NCBI RefSeq assembly: GCF_900129215.1
Contig: NZ_FQUQ01000003.1
Span: 700,101 to 764,100 of the forward strand
Source of the DNA: Pedobacter caeni
Lineage (GTDB): Bacteria > Bacteroidota > Bacteroidia > Sphingobacteriales > Sphingobacteriaceae
Reading direction: 5' to 3'
DNA length: 64,000 nt
Part shown: piece by piece, positions 51,768 through 61,231 of the stretch
Layout: every line of letters starts with the position of its first letter
How positions within the stretch are numbered: position 1 is the first letter of the stretch
Position numbers and translations under genes: made by a program
The notes under the pieces: generated by a model
What the model saw: the letters and a program-made list of their open reading frames with translations, nothing else
Databases searched by the model: none
What the model was told of the DNA's origin: nothing

Positions 51768-52775
51768 ATGAAGAAACAACTGAATGCGATTCCTTTTTCT
51801 GTACTAGACCTCGCCACTGTGATCGAGGGAAAAACTCCTGCTGATACTTTTAGAAATAGTCTGAACCTGGCACAACAGGCCGAAGACTGGGGATATCACC
51901 GTTACTGGCTGGCAGAACACCACAACATGATCAGTGTAGCAAGTTCTGCGACTTCAGTTGTGATCGGACATATTGCCGGCGGAACTAAATCTATCCGGGT
52001 AGGCTCGGGAGGTATTATGCTCCCAAATCATTCCCCGTTGGTGATTGCTGAACAGTTTGGCACATTGGAATCTTTGTTCCCCGGAAGAATTGACCTCGGA
52101 CTTGGAAGAGCGCCGGGTACAGACCAGGTCACTGCCATGGCGATCAGGGGAGAGCGGATGAATGCTGCAAATAGTTTCCCTCAGGACGTGCTTAAACTAC
52201 AGGCCTATTTTTCTGAAGAGAACAGGAACAGCAGTGTCAGGGCAATTCCCGGCGAAGGACTGGACATTCCGATCTGGATCCTGGGCTCAAGTACAGACAG
52301 TGCGCGTTTAGCAGCGGCATTGGGGCTTCCGTATGCTTTTGCGAGTCATTTTGCTCCGGCTCAGTTTCTCACGGCCATCAATATTTACAGACAAAACTTT
52401 AAACCTTCCGATCATTTAAAAGAGCCTTATGTATTGGCTTGTGTAAATGTGGTTGCTGCAGATACAGATGCAGAGGCCAATAAACTGGCCACTTCGTTGT
52501 ATCAGCTATTCAGAGGGATTGTAACCGGAAAACGCTCCCTGCTACAACCACCAGTAGACACAATGGATGGAATCTGGACAGATTATGAAGAAGAGCAGGC
52601 GGGACAAATGCTGGCCTGTACTTTTACAGGAAATAAAGAAACACTGAGCAATGACCTGCAGCAATTTCTCGATCAGACTCAGGTTGATGAATTGATGGCC
52701 ACTTCGCATATTTTTGACCATCAGGCACGTTTACGCTCTTATCAATTGTTATCAGAAGTATTTAAAGGCATGTAA
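51768..52775 (+). CDS. LLM-class flavin-dependent oxidoreductase (luciferase-like)
   Basis: 335 residues of the bacterial-luciferase-like TIM barrel, MsnO8/YhbW-type subgroup. Motifs: HRYWLAEHHNMISVASSAT, RVGSGGIMLPNHSPLVIAEQ, FPGRIDLGLGRAPGTDQ. Such enzymes use reduced FMN to oxidise an organic substrate; the substrate cannot be read from sequence. It stands alone, divergent from a SusC gene. It may share the operator-containing region with susC but has no functional link that I can see. Confidence 0.92.
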   Translation: MKKQLNAIPFSVLDLATVIEGKTPADTFRNSLNLAQQAEDWGYHRYWLAEHHNMISVASSATSVVIGHIAGGTKSIRVGSGGIMLPNHSPLVIAEQFGTLESLFPGRIDLGLGRAPGTDQVTAMAIRGERMNAANSFPQDVLKLQAYFSEENRNSSVRAIPGEGLDIPIWILGSSTDSARLAAALGLPYAFASHFAPAQFLTAINIYRQNFKPSDHLKEPYVLACVNVVAADTDAEANKLATSLYQLFRGIVTGKRSLLQPPVDTMDGIWTDYEEEQAGQMLACTFTGNKETLSNDLQQFLDQTQVDELMATSHIFDHQARLRSYQLLSEVFKGM

Positions 52776-52785
52776 AATGGCACAT

Positions 52786-52824
52786 TCAGCTACAATCAAC
52801 TACTAAAGCTGGTTGTAGCTGAAG
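52786..52824. repeat. Imperfect inverted repeat after the LLM gene
   Basis: TTCAGCTACAATCA / TGGTTGTAGCTGAA, a 14-bp stem with one wobble and an 11-nt loop. It is not followed by a T-run, so it is a weak terminator at best. It may be a remnant of a small repeat element. The rest of the 246-bp gap shows no gene. Confidence 0.5.
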
Positions 52825-53021
52825 CGTATCGGGTTACCTCAAGCTACACCTTTCAACAGTGTTTAACCCAGCTTTTACAGGTATTGGTTTTGAGATTAAA
52901 GCGTATTATTTTTGAATCAATAATTTGATATTCAGTGTTTTGAGTGATTTTGTTGTTGTTTGTTTCAAAAACTCCTTTAAATTTACAGCAACCAAATACC
53001 CGTTTAAGCCTGAAACTTTAA

Positions 53022-54902
53022 ATGACTAAACCGCATTATACCCCTTTACCTGAACATTGGGCTAGAAGCCTTGTGTTTACACTGATCCTTCTGAGCTCCT
53101 TCAGCTCAGGGACTAAAGCCCAGCAGGTAGTAGAGATTAAAGACCAGGTACCACACCATATTTTCTCCTATGGAGAGATCCAATACCTGGAGGATAAAAC
53201 CAACCGCTTAACATTTGCCGACATTTTAAAACCTGAGGTCAGTTCCAGGTTTCAACCGAATAAAAATTATACCCCTAAAAATTACCATACCGGCTCTTCC
53301 TACTGGTACCGTTTCCGCATTAAACACCATAAAGCTTCTTCGAAGAACTGGATTCTGGAATTCTTTGATCAGTCTATTCATCAGGTAAGTTTATTTGTCC
53401 CTGATACATTGGGGCAGTATCATGCCCGCTATTTTGGAACAGAATATGTCTTCGATAAAAGGGAATATGGACATAAGAATTTTACCTACGACCTGAATAA
53501 TGGCTCAGACTTAGCGCTGACTTATTATGTGAAGCTAAAATCTTCCCAATCCGTAGGTGCAATCATTGTGCTCCGGGATGTGCATTGGTTTATCAAATAT
53601 GCACTCAACGAGTATCTTATTTTCGGATTGTTCTATGGGATGGTTATCGTATTTAGCCTTTACAATCTCCTGATGTTCTTTGCGGTAAGGCAAAAACAAT
53701 ACCTGTATTATGTGTTGTACAACCTTAGCATTGGCTTGTATGAAATGAGTAGCGATGGAATTGCATTTCAATACCTCTGGCCCAATGCTCCCTGGTGGAA
53801 TGAATATGGTTTTGGCTTTGCACTGTTTCTGAGCAGCATCTTCGGATTGATGTTTACGATTAACTTTCTGTACGTAAAAGCCAAAGCGCCGAGACTTTAT
53901 ACCTTGATTGTAGGCGTCATTGTCTTAAGGACAGTTTTCTTCATCTGGTGTCTTTTTGATAAACACCTGTTCAGCTATAAGCTGATTGAACTGATTCCCT
54001 TGCTGGTGGCCTGGGGGACGGGGATTTATATCCTGAAAAATAAATATAAACCGGCAAGGTTCTTTGTGATTGGCTACAGTTTCCTGCTGGTCGGTTTTGC
54101 CATAAAAATTCTGCTGTTATTGAATGTGAGCTGGCTTCCTTATGGGCCAATCACCTATTATAGTCTCAGTTTTTGTTTTGTAATTGAAATGATCCTAGTT
54201 TCTTTTGCCATTGGCGAGAGCATACGCACACTAAGAAAGAAAAAGGATAAGGCCCAGAAAAGAATCATTACACAACTTCAGATCAATGAAAGGTTGCAGG
54301 AAACCCTCAACAAGGAATTGAGTACCCTGGTAGAAATGAGGACGAAAGAGGTGAGGGATAAAGCAGCGATCATTGAAAAGCAAAATGAAGAGATTTCTAT
54401 CATGAATGCCATGCTGGAAAAAGACAATCAGGAACTTCATCAGAACATAGAAAAAGTAACCAGGGCAAGGGTGATGTCGGATGAAGTGGATTTTGCGGAG
54501 TTCAGCAAGATCTATCCGGATAGGGAAACCTGCTTTAAGTATTTATCGGAGCTGAAATGGGCAAATGGTTATCAATGCCGGAAGTGTGCAAATGTACATC
54601 ACCTTTCAGGTTTTCTTCCCTATAGCCGGCGCTGTACCAAATGTGGATATGATGAGTCTGTTATTGCCAATACCATTTTTCAGAACAGCAGAATCCCGAT
54701 TAACAAAGCTTTTTATATGCTCTTCCTCGTGTATTCCACTAAAGGAAAGATCTCTTCCCATAAATTGTCAGAAATTCTGCTGATCCGACAGAGTACCTGC
54801 TGGGCTTACAACAGCAAAATGCAAAAGATGCTGGAAGAACGGAAAAAAGAACTCCGGAATGCTGGCGAAGGTGGATGGAGTAAACTAGTGCTTGAATCCT
54901 GA
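53022..54902 (+). CDS. 7TM-DISM receptor fused to an IS1595-type transposase zinc ribbon and helix-turn-helix
   Basis: 626 residues. Signal peptide (ends SGTKAQQ). Extracytoplasmic 7TMR-DISMED2-like beta domain at about 40-175 (SSYWYRFRIKHHKASSKNWI). Seven-helix DISM membrane region at about 185-400. Coiled coil at about 405-475. The C-terminal 140 residues carry a zinc ribbon (C519, C522, C538, C541) then NTIFQNSRIPINKAFYMLF and a helix-turn-helix GKISSHKLSEILLIRQSTCW. This is the N-terminal layout of IS1595/ISXO2 transposases without the DDE catalytic domain. The receptor probably binds DNA directly. It sits near a ThuA gene and a SusCD pair that it may control. Confidence 0.85.
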   Translation: MTKPHYTPLPEHWARSLVFTLILLSSFSSGTKAQQVVEIKDQVPHHIFSYGEIQYLEDKTNRLTFADILKPEVSSRFQPNKNYTPKNYHTGSSYWYRFRIKHHKASSKNWILEFFDQSIHQVSLFVPDTLGQYHARYFGTEYVFDKREYGHKNFTYDLNNGSDLALTYYVKLKSSQSVGAIIVLRDVHWFIKYALNEYLIFGLFYGMVIVFSLYNLLMFFAVRQKQYLYYVLYNLSIGLYEMSSDGIAFQYLWPNAPWWNEYGFGFALFLSSIFGLMFTINFLYVKAKAPRLYTLIVGVIVLRTVFFIWCLFDKHLFSYKLIELIPLLVAWGTGIYILKNKYKPARFFVIGYSFLLVGFAIKILLLLNVSWLPYGPITYYSLSFCFVIEMILVSFAIGESIRTLRKKKDKAQKRIITQLQINERLQETLNKELSTLVEMRTKEVRDKAAIIEKQNEEISIMNAMLEKDNQELHQNIEKVTRARVMSDEVDFAEFSKIYPDRETCFKYLSELKWANGYQCRKCANVHHLSGFLPYSRRCTKCGYDESVIANTIFQNSRIPINKAFYMLFLVYSTKGKISSHKLSEILLIRQSTCWAYNSKMQKMLEERKKELRNAGEGGWSKLVLES

Positions 54903-55733
54903 TTCCTTTTTTTGCCTTCCAAGCCATAACAGCCCATTTAGGATGAATTTGTTTTGAATGGGATTGTCAAAAGTAAAGGACAGTTCTTTATCCGTATGGT
55001 GTTCATAATCAATATCATTATGCCCCATGTTCACATAGATCATCTTATACTTTTTATTGCTCCAGGCAACAGGATAATAACCGCTATGCCAGATTTCATG
55101 AGCTTTAGGCCCGGTCCCTAAGGGAAAACTGCTGCTGTCTACTGCCAGTAAAATGTCGATATCAGGGTTCTTTCTTAAGTCATTTTCCCAACGGTACCAT
55201 TCGTTAGGAGAAGATTTGAAGCGTTCAGGTAATTGCCGGCTTGCCGGATGTTTCCGGTTTTCCACCTTTAATACCGCTGATGTTGGCCGCCAGGTATTGC
55301 TGGCATAAGCACCCGAACCGAGGAACTGATGGTGGTACCAGTTCCAATTGTCAGGAAAGCTGGAGCCTGTCAATGAAAATGCGGAGAAGTGAAAACCCAT
55401 CCATGCCCCTCCGTTCTCCATATACTGCTGGAAAACGGCTCTTTGAAGCGGATCTTCCGGTCTGGTATCCAGAAACAGAACCACCTGATACTTCGATAAA
55501 AAAGCGGTGTTCATATTGCCCCAGTTGGAGGTCGTGTCATAGCTGAAATGATGTTCGGCCGCCATCAGGGGAAACCATTCATTGGCTTCCCGTACATAGC
55601 TGATATGGGCCTGGTCATTCTTCGCGGTATAAAAAGCAATCACTTTAATTTTTGAGCCTTGCGCCAGTCCACCCTGACTAAAAAGTAGCAGGCATAGCCA
55701 TAGCCAATGGTTCATTTTAAGGAATAAATTCAT
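54885..55733 (-). CDS. Secreted ThuA-like protein
   Basis: 282 residues with a signal peptide (LLLFSQGGLAQ). ThuA/GATase1-like fold: KIKVIAFYTAKNDQAHISYV, YQVVLFLDTRPEDPLQRAVF, MENGGAWMGFHFSAF, then YPVAWSNKKYKMIYVNMGHN near the end. ThuA was named from trehalose utilisation in Rhizobium, and the family is common in polysaccharide loci of Bacteroidota with no settled activity. ATG 55715 would give a shorter signal peptide and is equally possible. Its end overlaps the end of the receptor gene by 18 bp, tail to tail. Confidence 0.85.
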   Translation of the reverse strand: MNLFLKMNHWLWLCLLLFSQGGLAQGSKIKVIAFYTAKNDQAHISYVREANEWFPLMAAEHHFSYDTTSNWGNMNTAFLSKYQVVLFLDTRPEDPLQRAVFQQYMENGGAWMGFHFSAFSLTGSSFPDNWNWYHHQFLGSGAYASNTWRPTSAVLKVENRKHPASRQLPERFKSSPNEWYRWENDLRKNPDIDILLAVDSSSFPLGTGPKAHEIWHSGYYPVAWSNKKYKMIYVNMGHNDIDYEHHTDKELSFTFDNPIQNKFILNGLLWLGRQKKESGFKH

Positions 55734-56087
55734 GGTTTGATCTGGTCTTTAGGAGTTCTTAACCAAATATATCATCTTTTGGTATATAATGTACATCCCG
55801 TTTTTTCTGAAAACGATGTTTTAGACTATTTTAAATGGGTTTTTTAGTCTCAACTTCTCTTTTTTTTAATAAATTTTCAATGCTTTTTAACCGTATCGGA
55901 GAGAAAATCCCAATGTGGCTAATCTGATCTTAATCAGGGATAAAGCTCAATTTGCTCTTGTAATTAAACCGTATTATTTTTATTGTAAGTAATTGTTTAT
56001 CAATGTTTTATGGTTTTGTTTTTCTTGGTATTGCAATTAAATTCAAATAGTTTTAGCAAACCAATTATAAATTCTAACCAAACAAAC
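55734..56087. other. 354-bp divergent region between thuA-like and susC genes
   Basis: AT-rich. I see two small inverted repeats, ACCAAA-N10-TTTGGT (55762-55783) and AAAAC-GAT-GTTTT (55810-55822). Either could be a regulator site. No clear -33/-7 promoter and no gene are evident. Confidence 0.45.
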
Positions 56088-59000
56088 ATGAAAAAAAGAA
56101 TTACTCTTCTTATTGTTTTTGTACTGATGAGTTGTGTACTGTCCTTCGCTCAGGACCGTACCCTAAAAGGTGTCATTCAGGACAAACAGGGTGTACCGGT
56201 TCCCGGTGTATCCATTAAGCTAAAAAATTCAAAAAGTGGAACTTCCTCAGGAGGGGATGGGGGCTATGTCATTACTGCTCCCGGAAATGGGACATTGATT
56301 TTTTCTGCAATCGGTTATACCAGTATGGAAGTTCCCATCAACAACCGTACACAGCTTAACGTAGTGCTTGCTGAGGAATCAAAAGGACTTTCAGAAATTG
56401 TGGTAGTCGGTTATGGAACCGCGAATAAGAAAGATGTGACGGGAGCGATATCGAGTATCAAAGCCACACAGCTGGAAAACGAAAATCCTCAGAGTGTTTC
56501 TGACATTTTAAGGGGAAACATTGCAGGATTAAGTGTCAAGCTGAACAGCAGTGCGAAAGGTGGCGGTGACCTTCTGGTGAGGGGAAAAACAACACTGAGT
56601 GCGGGAACAGCCCCATTAATTGTTCTTGATGGGGTCATTTACAATGGGCAATTATCAGATATCAATCCCAATGATATCGAAGCCGTTGATGTGCTGAAAG
56701 ATGCGAGTTCTCTGGCAGTCTTTGGTGCAAAAGCCGCTACAGGTGTGGTGGCAATTACCACAAAAAAGGGAAGAAGTGAGAAACCAACAATCACCTTTAA
56801 TACCAATGTCGGAATTGCAGAACTGGCTCAGGATATGAAGATTTATGAAGGTCAGGCTTTTCTGGACTGGCGTGGTGATGCAAAACGTAGCGGAGCTGCA
56901 ACTCCTGACTATTTATACAATGACCCAAGGGCACTTCCTGAGGGAGTAACACTAACGCAATGGCTAAACGGTCAAAATGGAGATCCTTTGGATCTCTGGC
57001 TGAACAGACTTGGCCTTCTTGCCAATGAAAAAGCAAATTACCTGAACGATAAGACGGTCGACTGGTATAATGATGTATTCAGAAAAGGATTACGCCAGGA
57101 TCATACTTTGAGCATGGGTGGAAAAAAAGAAGAAATTAGTTATTACATGTCTCTTGGCTACCAGAAGAACGAAAACCTGATCAAAGGTGGACAGTTCAGT
57201 ACATTCAGGTCCCGTTTAAATCTGGAAGGACAGGCTGCTAAATTCCTGACTGTTGGTATGAACCTGCAGTTTGCAGATCGTGATGAAGGTGCAATTGAAG
57301 CCAACTGGAATCAACTGGTTAACCTTTCTCCATATGGCGATCAATATAATGCTGATGGTACTTTGCGAAGAATCCCAACGGATGATAATGGATCAAATGC
57401 AAGGAATCCATTCCTGAGCATGACCTATAACAGCAGGATGGATAAGCAAACCACCTTGTTCGCGAGTTTATTTGCCAAAGTGAAACTTCCTTTTGGAATT
57501 ACTTATCAGCTGAACTTTAGCCCGGGACTGGATAATTTTCGTCTTTTTAACCATAGTTCCTCCAAAAACCCAGATGTGACCACTCCAGGTGGCATCGTTA
57601 CCCGCGCTCAGGAAACCAGATACAACTGGCAGGTGGATAACTTGCTAAAGTGGAACAAAACCGTAGCAGATATCCACAGCTTCGATGTGACCTTACTGGC
57701 AAATGCGGAGAAATACCAAACCTGGTGGACACAGGCAGGAAATCAGGGACTGATCCCGGCAGATGTTCTGGGATATCATAATGTGGCGAGTGGGGTAAAG
57801 CCTTCAGTAAATAGCGAAGATAAAGTGTATACCGGGGATGCCTTGATGGCAAGATTAGGCTATAGCCTGATGCAGCGCTACAACCTGACCTTATCGGTCC
57901 GTAGAGATGGATACTCCGTTTTTGGAGTACAATCCAAAAGAGCAACTTTTCCTGCAGCAGCATTTGCCTGGACCTTTACCGAAGAGTCTTTTCTCAAATC
58001 ACTGACCTGGCTGAACTATGGAAAATTACGCTTCTCTTATGGTATCAACGGTAACAGAGATTTGCGCAATCCGGATAACAATACCGTAGATCCTTATGCT
58101 GCGCTATCTCAGCTGGTAATTGATAAATATCAGAACGTTGATGGAAGCGGAACGGCTTCAGAGGTCAATACGGTGGTCATTGGCAGCAGAATGTCTAACC
58201 CAAAACTGAAATGGGAACAGACCGCTTCTTTTAATGCCGGACTGGACTTCTCGGTTCTCAAAGAAAGAATCAGCGGTTCAGTAGATGTTTACAGCAAGAA
58301 AACAACGGATTTGCTGGTTAGGCCATCACTTTCTTCTGTTGGTGGTTATGTGAATGTGTATTCCAACCTGGCTCAGGTAAACAACAAAGGAATAGAGCTG
58401 AACCTGAATACCAAAAATATTACTACGGGAAACATTACCTGGAATACCAGCTTTAATTTTTTCATGAACAGGAATAAGATTGTCAAACTGGCCACCCCGG
58501 CAGACGATCCCGGAAACGGATGGTTCATCGGAAAAGATATTGATGTGATCTGGGATTATAAAATTCTGGGGGTATGGCAGGAAAATGAAGTTGCTGAAGC
58601 AAATAAGTTCAATAAAGGAATTAAGCCCGGTGATTTTAAACTGCAGGATGTGGACGGAAATTATAGCTATGATGATAAGGATAAACAGTTTTTAGGCTAT
58701 AAAAGTCCACGCTTTAACTGGGCAATCAGAAATGAGTTTAACATTTATAAGAATTTTGATTTCTCCTTCCAGCTGGTTGCTAATTGGGGGCAATATAAAA
58801 GAGATGACCAGCCGAAAAACCAACCTGGTAGCGTAGGTTTTTCCCGTATGAACTCTTATGTAACGCCTTATTGGACCCCGTCCAATCCAATTAATGATTA
58901 TGCAAGACTGGCCTCAGGCCTCAGCGGAACGAGTTTCGCCGTGTATAGAAAAAACTCTTTTATCAGACTGAATACCATCGCACTTGCTTATACGATCCCA

Positions 59001-59156
59001 AAAAATATATTGGAAAAAATCAGGGTTAAAGGAGCAAAAGTATATATGAACGTGAACAATGCTGCGGTATATAGCCCCGACTGGAATTACTGGGATCCTG
59101 AAAATGATGGTCCTACACCAAGATATTATACAGTCGGTCTTAATCTTTCATTGTAA
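56088..59156 (+). CDS. SusC/RagA-family TonB-linked outer membrane receptor
   Basis: 1022 residues from ATG 56088, whose product begins MKKRITLLIVFVLMSC, a signal peptide. A longer frame to 56010 is unlikely. CarboxypepD_reg-like domain at about 26-100 (KGVIQDKQGVPVPGVSIKL), plug at about 110-235 (EIVVVGYGTANKKDVTGAIS, GDLLVRGKTTLSAGTAPLI), barrel to the end (YYTVGLNLSL). No STN domain. Pairs with the SusD gene 17 bp downstream. Its regulator may be the nearby 7TM-DISM receptor with a DNA-binding tail, by proximity only. Confidence 0.93.
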   Translation: MKKRITLLIVFVLMSCVLSFAQDRTLKGVIQDKQGVPVPGVSIKLKNSKSGTSSGGDGGYVITAPGNGTLIFSAIGYTSMEVPINNRTQLNVVLAEESKGLSEIVVVGYGTANKKDVTGAISSIKATQLENENPQSVSDILRGNIAGLSVKLNSSAKGGGDLLVRGKTTLSAGTAPLIVLDGVIYNGQLSDINPNDIEAVDVLKDASSLAVFGAKAATGVVAITTKKGRSEKPTITFNTNVGIAELAQDMKIYEGQAFLDWRGDAKRSGAATPDYLYNDPRALPEGVTLTQWLNGQNGDPLDLWLNRLGLLANEKANYLNDKTVDWYNDVFRKGLRQDHTLSMGGKKEEISYYMSLGYQKNENLIKGGQFSTFRSRLNLEGQAAKFLTVGMNLQFADRDEGAIEANWNQLVNLSPYGDQYNADGTLRRIPTDDNGSNARNPFLSMTYNSRMDKQTTLFASLFAKVKLPFGITYQLNFSPGLDNFRLFNHSSSKNPDVTTPGGIVTRAQETRYNWQVDNLLKWNKTVADIHSFDVTLLANAEKYQTWWTQAGNQGLIPADVLGYHNVASGVKPSVNSEDKVYTGDALMARLGYSLMQRYNLTLSVRRDGYSVFGVQSKRATFPAAAFAWTFTEESFLKSLTWLNYGKLRFSYGINGNRDLRNPDNNTVDPYAALSQLVIDKYQNVDGSGTASEVNTVVIGSRMSNPKLKWEQTASFNAGLDFSVLKERISGSVDVYSKKTTDLLVRPSLSSVGGYVNVYSNLAQVNNKGIELNLNTKNITTGNITWNTSFNFFMNRNKIVKLATPADDPGNGWFIGKDIDVIWDYKILGVWQENEVAEANKFNKGIKPGDFKLQDVDGNYSYDDKDKQFLGYKSPRFNWAIRNEFNIYKNFDFSFQLVANWGQYKRDDQPKNQPGSVGFSRMNSYVTPYWTPSNPINDYARLASGLSGTSFAVYRKNSFIRLNTIALAYTIPKNILEKIRVKGAKVYMNVNNAAVYSPDWNYWDPENDGPTPRYYTVGLNLSL

Positions 59157-59173
59157 TAAAATCAAGAAATCAA

Positions 59174-61054
59174 ATGAAAACAACACATACAAAAATCGTC
59201 CTGTTCGTGAGCTCTGTCTTACTACTTACAGCTGGAGGGTGTAAGAAAAGCTTTCTGGATTCAGAGCAGTTGTCTCAATATTCTCCGGAAACTTCTTTAA
59301 ATAATGTTGCCGCATTAAAGGGCGCATTGAATGCATTGGGTGCAAATGTCCGCCAGGAATACTTCGGAGATTCAGCACCCATGCTTACCGAATCTATTTT
59401 CTCTGATGTTGCAGTAGAAGGTACCACAGACAAAAGTACTCCGGCACAGGATCTGATTGCCCGTATCACACCTGATGCCAACCTGAATAGTGCTGATTTC
59501 AATAAAATCGGTTGGTACTGGGAAGAAGAGTTCAAAGGGATCAGGTACGCAAATACGATCATCAGTAATATCGACAGACCTGTGTACAGTTCACCGGCAG
59601 AGAAGAACAGCATTTTAGGTGCTGCTTATTTTTATCGCGCTTATCATTATTACAGGCTTGTACATCAGTTTGGAGATGTTCCGCTGATGCTAAAGGATTT
59701 GGATGCGCCGCGTGATGACTTTTTCTCAACCAAAAGAGAAGTGATCCTCGAGAAAATGAAAGCAGACCTGGAGTTTGCGCAAGCTAATGTGTCAGACAAT
59801 GCCAACAGAGGTGAAGTAACCAAAGGCGCAGTAAGTCATTTGCTCAGCAAAGTGAACCTTGCCCTTGGGAAATTTGACGATGCCATCGCAGCAGCAAGTA
59901 ATGTCCTGAGTGGAAGCAAATATGGCCTAATGACCAGCCGATTTGGAAGTACTGCAAGTGATGCGGCTAAAAATGTAGTATGGGACTTACACCGGATGGA
60001 CAATAAAGCCTTGCCTAATAATAAAGAAACCCTGTTTCTGGTGGTCGACAGAGAGAGTTTAGCCGGAGGTTTTGTTGCCCTGGGTTCTCAGTTGATGCGG
60101 AATACGGTTCCGGCATGGCATTTTGCAAATGTAAAAACTCCTTCGGGAGCAACTGCTCTGACCGATGCGGCAAATGCAGAAATTCCGTTAACCAGAATGT
60201 ATGGACGTGGAATTGGCAGGTACCGTGGAACACCATATAGCACCAAAAACATCTGGACAGATAATACCGATTACAGGCATGCCAAAGGGATGTGGATGAA
60301 CATGACGGACCTGGTGTATAATAATCCGGCATTAAAAACTTCAAAGATTCAGGCCGACAGGGATTTATATGGCAAACCTTTATTGGAGTATAACAGCAGC
60401 AATGTTGCTGCCCGTTTTGAAAATGGTGCTTTAGATACGATTCGTCACTGGTTTGGATGGCCACATTATAAGGTGTTCATCAATTCTACGAATGCTCTGG
60501 CCAATGATCCGTATTGGAGCCCGCCTCGTGGTACAAATACAGACTGGTATGTTTTCAGGGTTGCGGAGACCTATCTGTTAAGGGCAGAAGCGTACTATTG
60601 GAAAGGAGAACTTGGGCTTGCAATGGACGACATCAATAAGGTAAGGGCACGTGCAAACGCCACCTTGCTCACTGATATTAGCAAAATCACCATAGGAACA
60701 ATTCTGGATGAACGGGCGAGGGAATTGTATTGGGAAGAGCCCAGAAAAACAGAACTGACACGTATGGCTTACATCTTTGCTTTAACAGGAAAGCCTGCTT
60801 ACAATGGAAAAACGTATACCCTGGCAACCTTTTCCGACAATAATTTTTTCTATGACCGCATCATGGAGAAAAATGATTTTTATAAAAATGAGGTGCCAAC
60901 CCTGCAGGGGGTAAAGTATAGAATTGCACCTTATCATGTGCTTTGGCCTGTACCGGCTAGTGTACAAAGATTCAATGCCAATGGTCGTGTGAACCAGAAT
61001 AAGGGATACAGTGGGTTTGAATCCAATGTTCCTGCACTTGACAAGATTGAGTAA
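59174..61054 (+). CDS. SusD/RagB-family lipoprotein
   Basis: 626 residues, long for SusD. Lipoprotein signal LLLTAGGC then KKSFLD. SusD features: NSILGAAYFYRAYHYYRLVH, FGDVPLMLKDLDAP, RVAETYLLRAEAYYWKG, and near the end LDERARELYWEEPRKTEL. It partners the SusC above it at the cell surface. Ends with a terminator, so the two genes form a complete unit. Substrate unknown; the ThuA neighbour suggests a sugar or related polyol. Confidence 0.92.
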   Translation: MKTTHTKIVLFVSSVLLLTAGGCKKSFLDSEQLSQYSPETSLNNVAALKGALNALGANVRQEYFGDSAPMLTESIFSDVAVEGTTDKSTPAQDLIARITPDANLNSADFNKIGWYWEEEFKGIRYANTIISNIDRPVYSSPAEKNSILGAAYFYRAYHYYRLVHQFGDVPLMLKDLDAPRDDFFSTKREVILEKMKADLEFAQANVSDNANRGEVTKGAVSHLLSKVNLALGKFDDAIAAASNVLSGSKYGLMTSRFGSTASDAAKNVVWDLHRMDNKALPNNKETLFLVVDRESLAGGFVALGSQLMRNTVPAWHFANVKTPSGATALTDAANAEIPLTRMYGRGIGRYRGTPYSTKNIWTDNTDYRHAKGMWMNMTDLVYNNPALKTSKIQADRDLYGKPLLEYNSSNVAARFENGALDTIRHWFGWPHYKVFINSTNALANDPYWSPPRGTNTDWYVFRVAETYLLRAEAYYWKGELGLAMDDINKVRARANATLLTDISKITIGTILDERARELYWEEPRKTELTRMAYIFALTGKPAYNGKTYTLATFSDNNFFYDRIMEKNDFYKNEVPTLQGVKYRIAPYHVLWPVPASVQRFNANGRVNQNKGYSGFESNVPALDKIE

Positions 61055-61063
61055 ATACCAAGA

Positions 61064-61106
61064 AACGGTCAGGTCTTTTTTAAGGCCTGATCGTTTTCTT
61101 TTTTTA
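61064..61106 (+). terminator. Intrinsic terminator of the SusCD operon
   Basis: AACGGTCAGGTC / GGCCTGATCGTT stem with two wobbles, loop TTTTTTAA, followed by TTCTTTTTTT. Confidence 0.85.
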
Positions 61107-61231
61107 GAAATGATATAGATGAAACCATCACCATCATGCAAATATTTATTTTTTGGTCAGGCAACGTTTAAGAAGGAACATTCGTAATAGGAGTATAGAA
61201 CTATTAATTAACCCCTAAAACCCTACCTACG

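Noticed and set aside
55762..55822. Small inverted repeats upstream of the third SusC gene
   Set aside because: Short, AT-rich and not repeated elsewhere, so noted in the intergenic entry but not called as operators.
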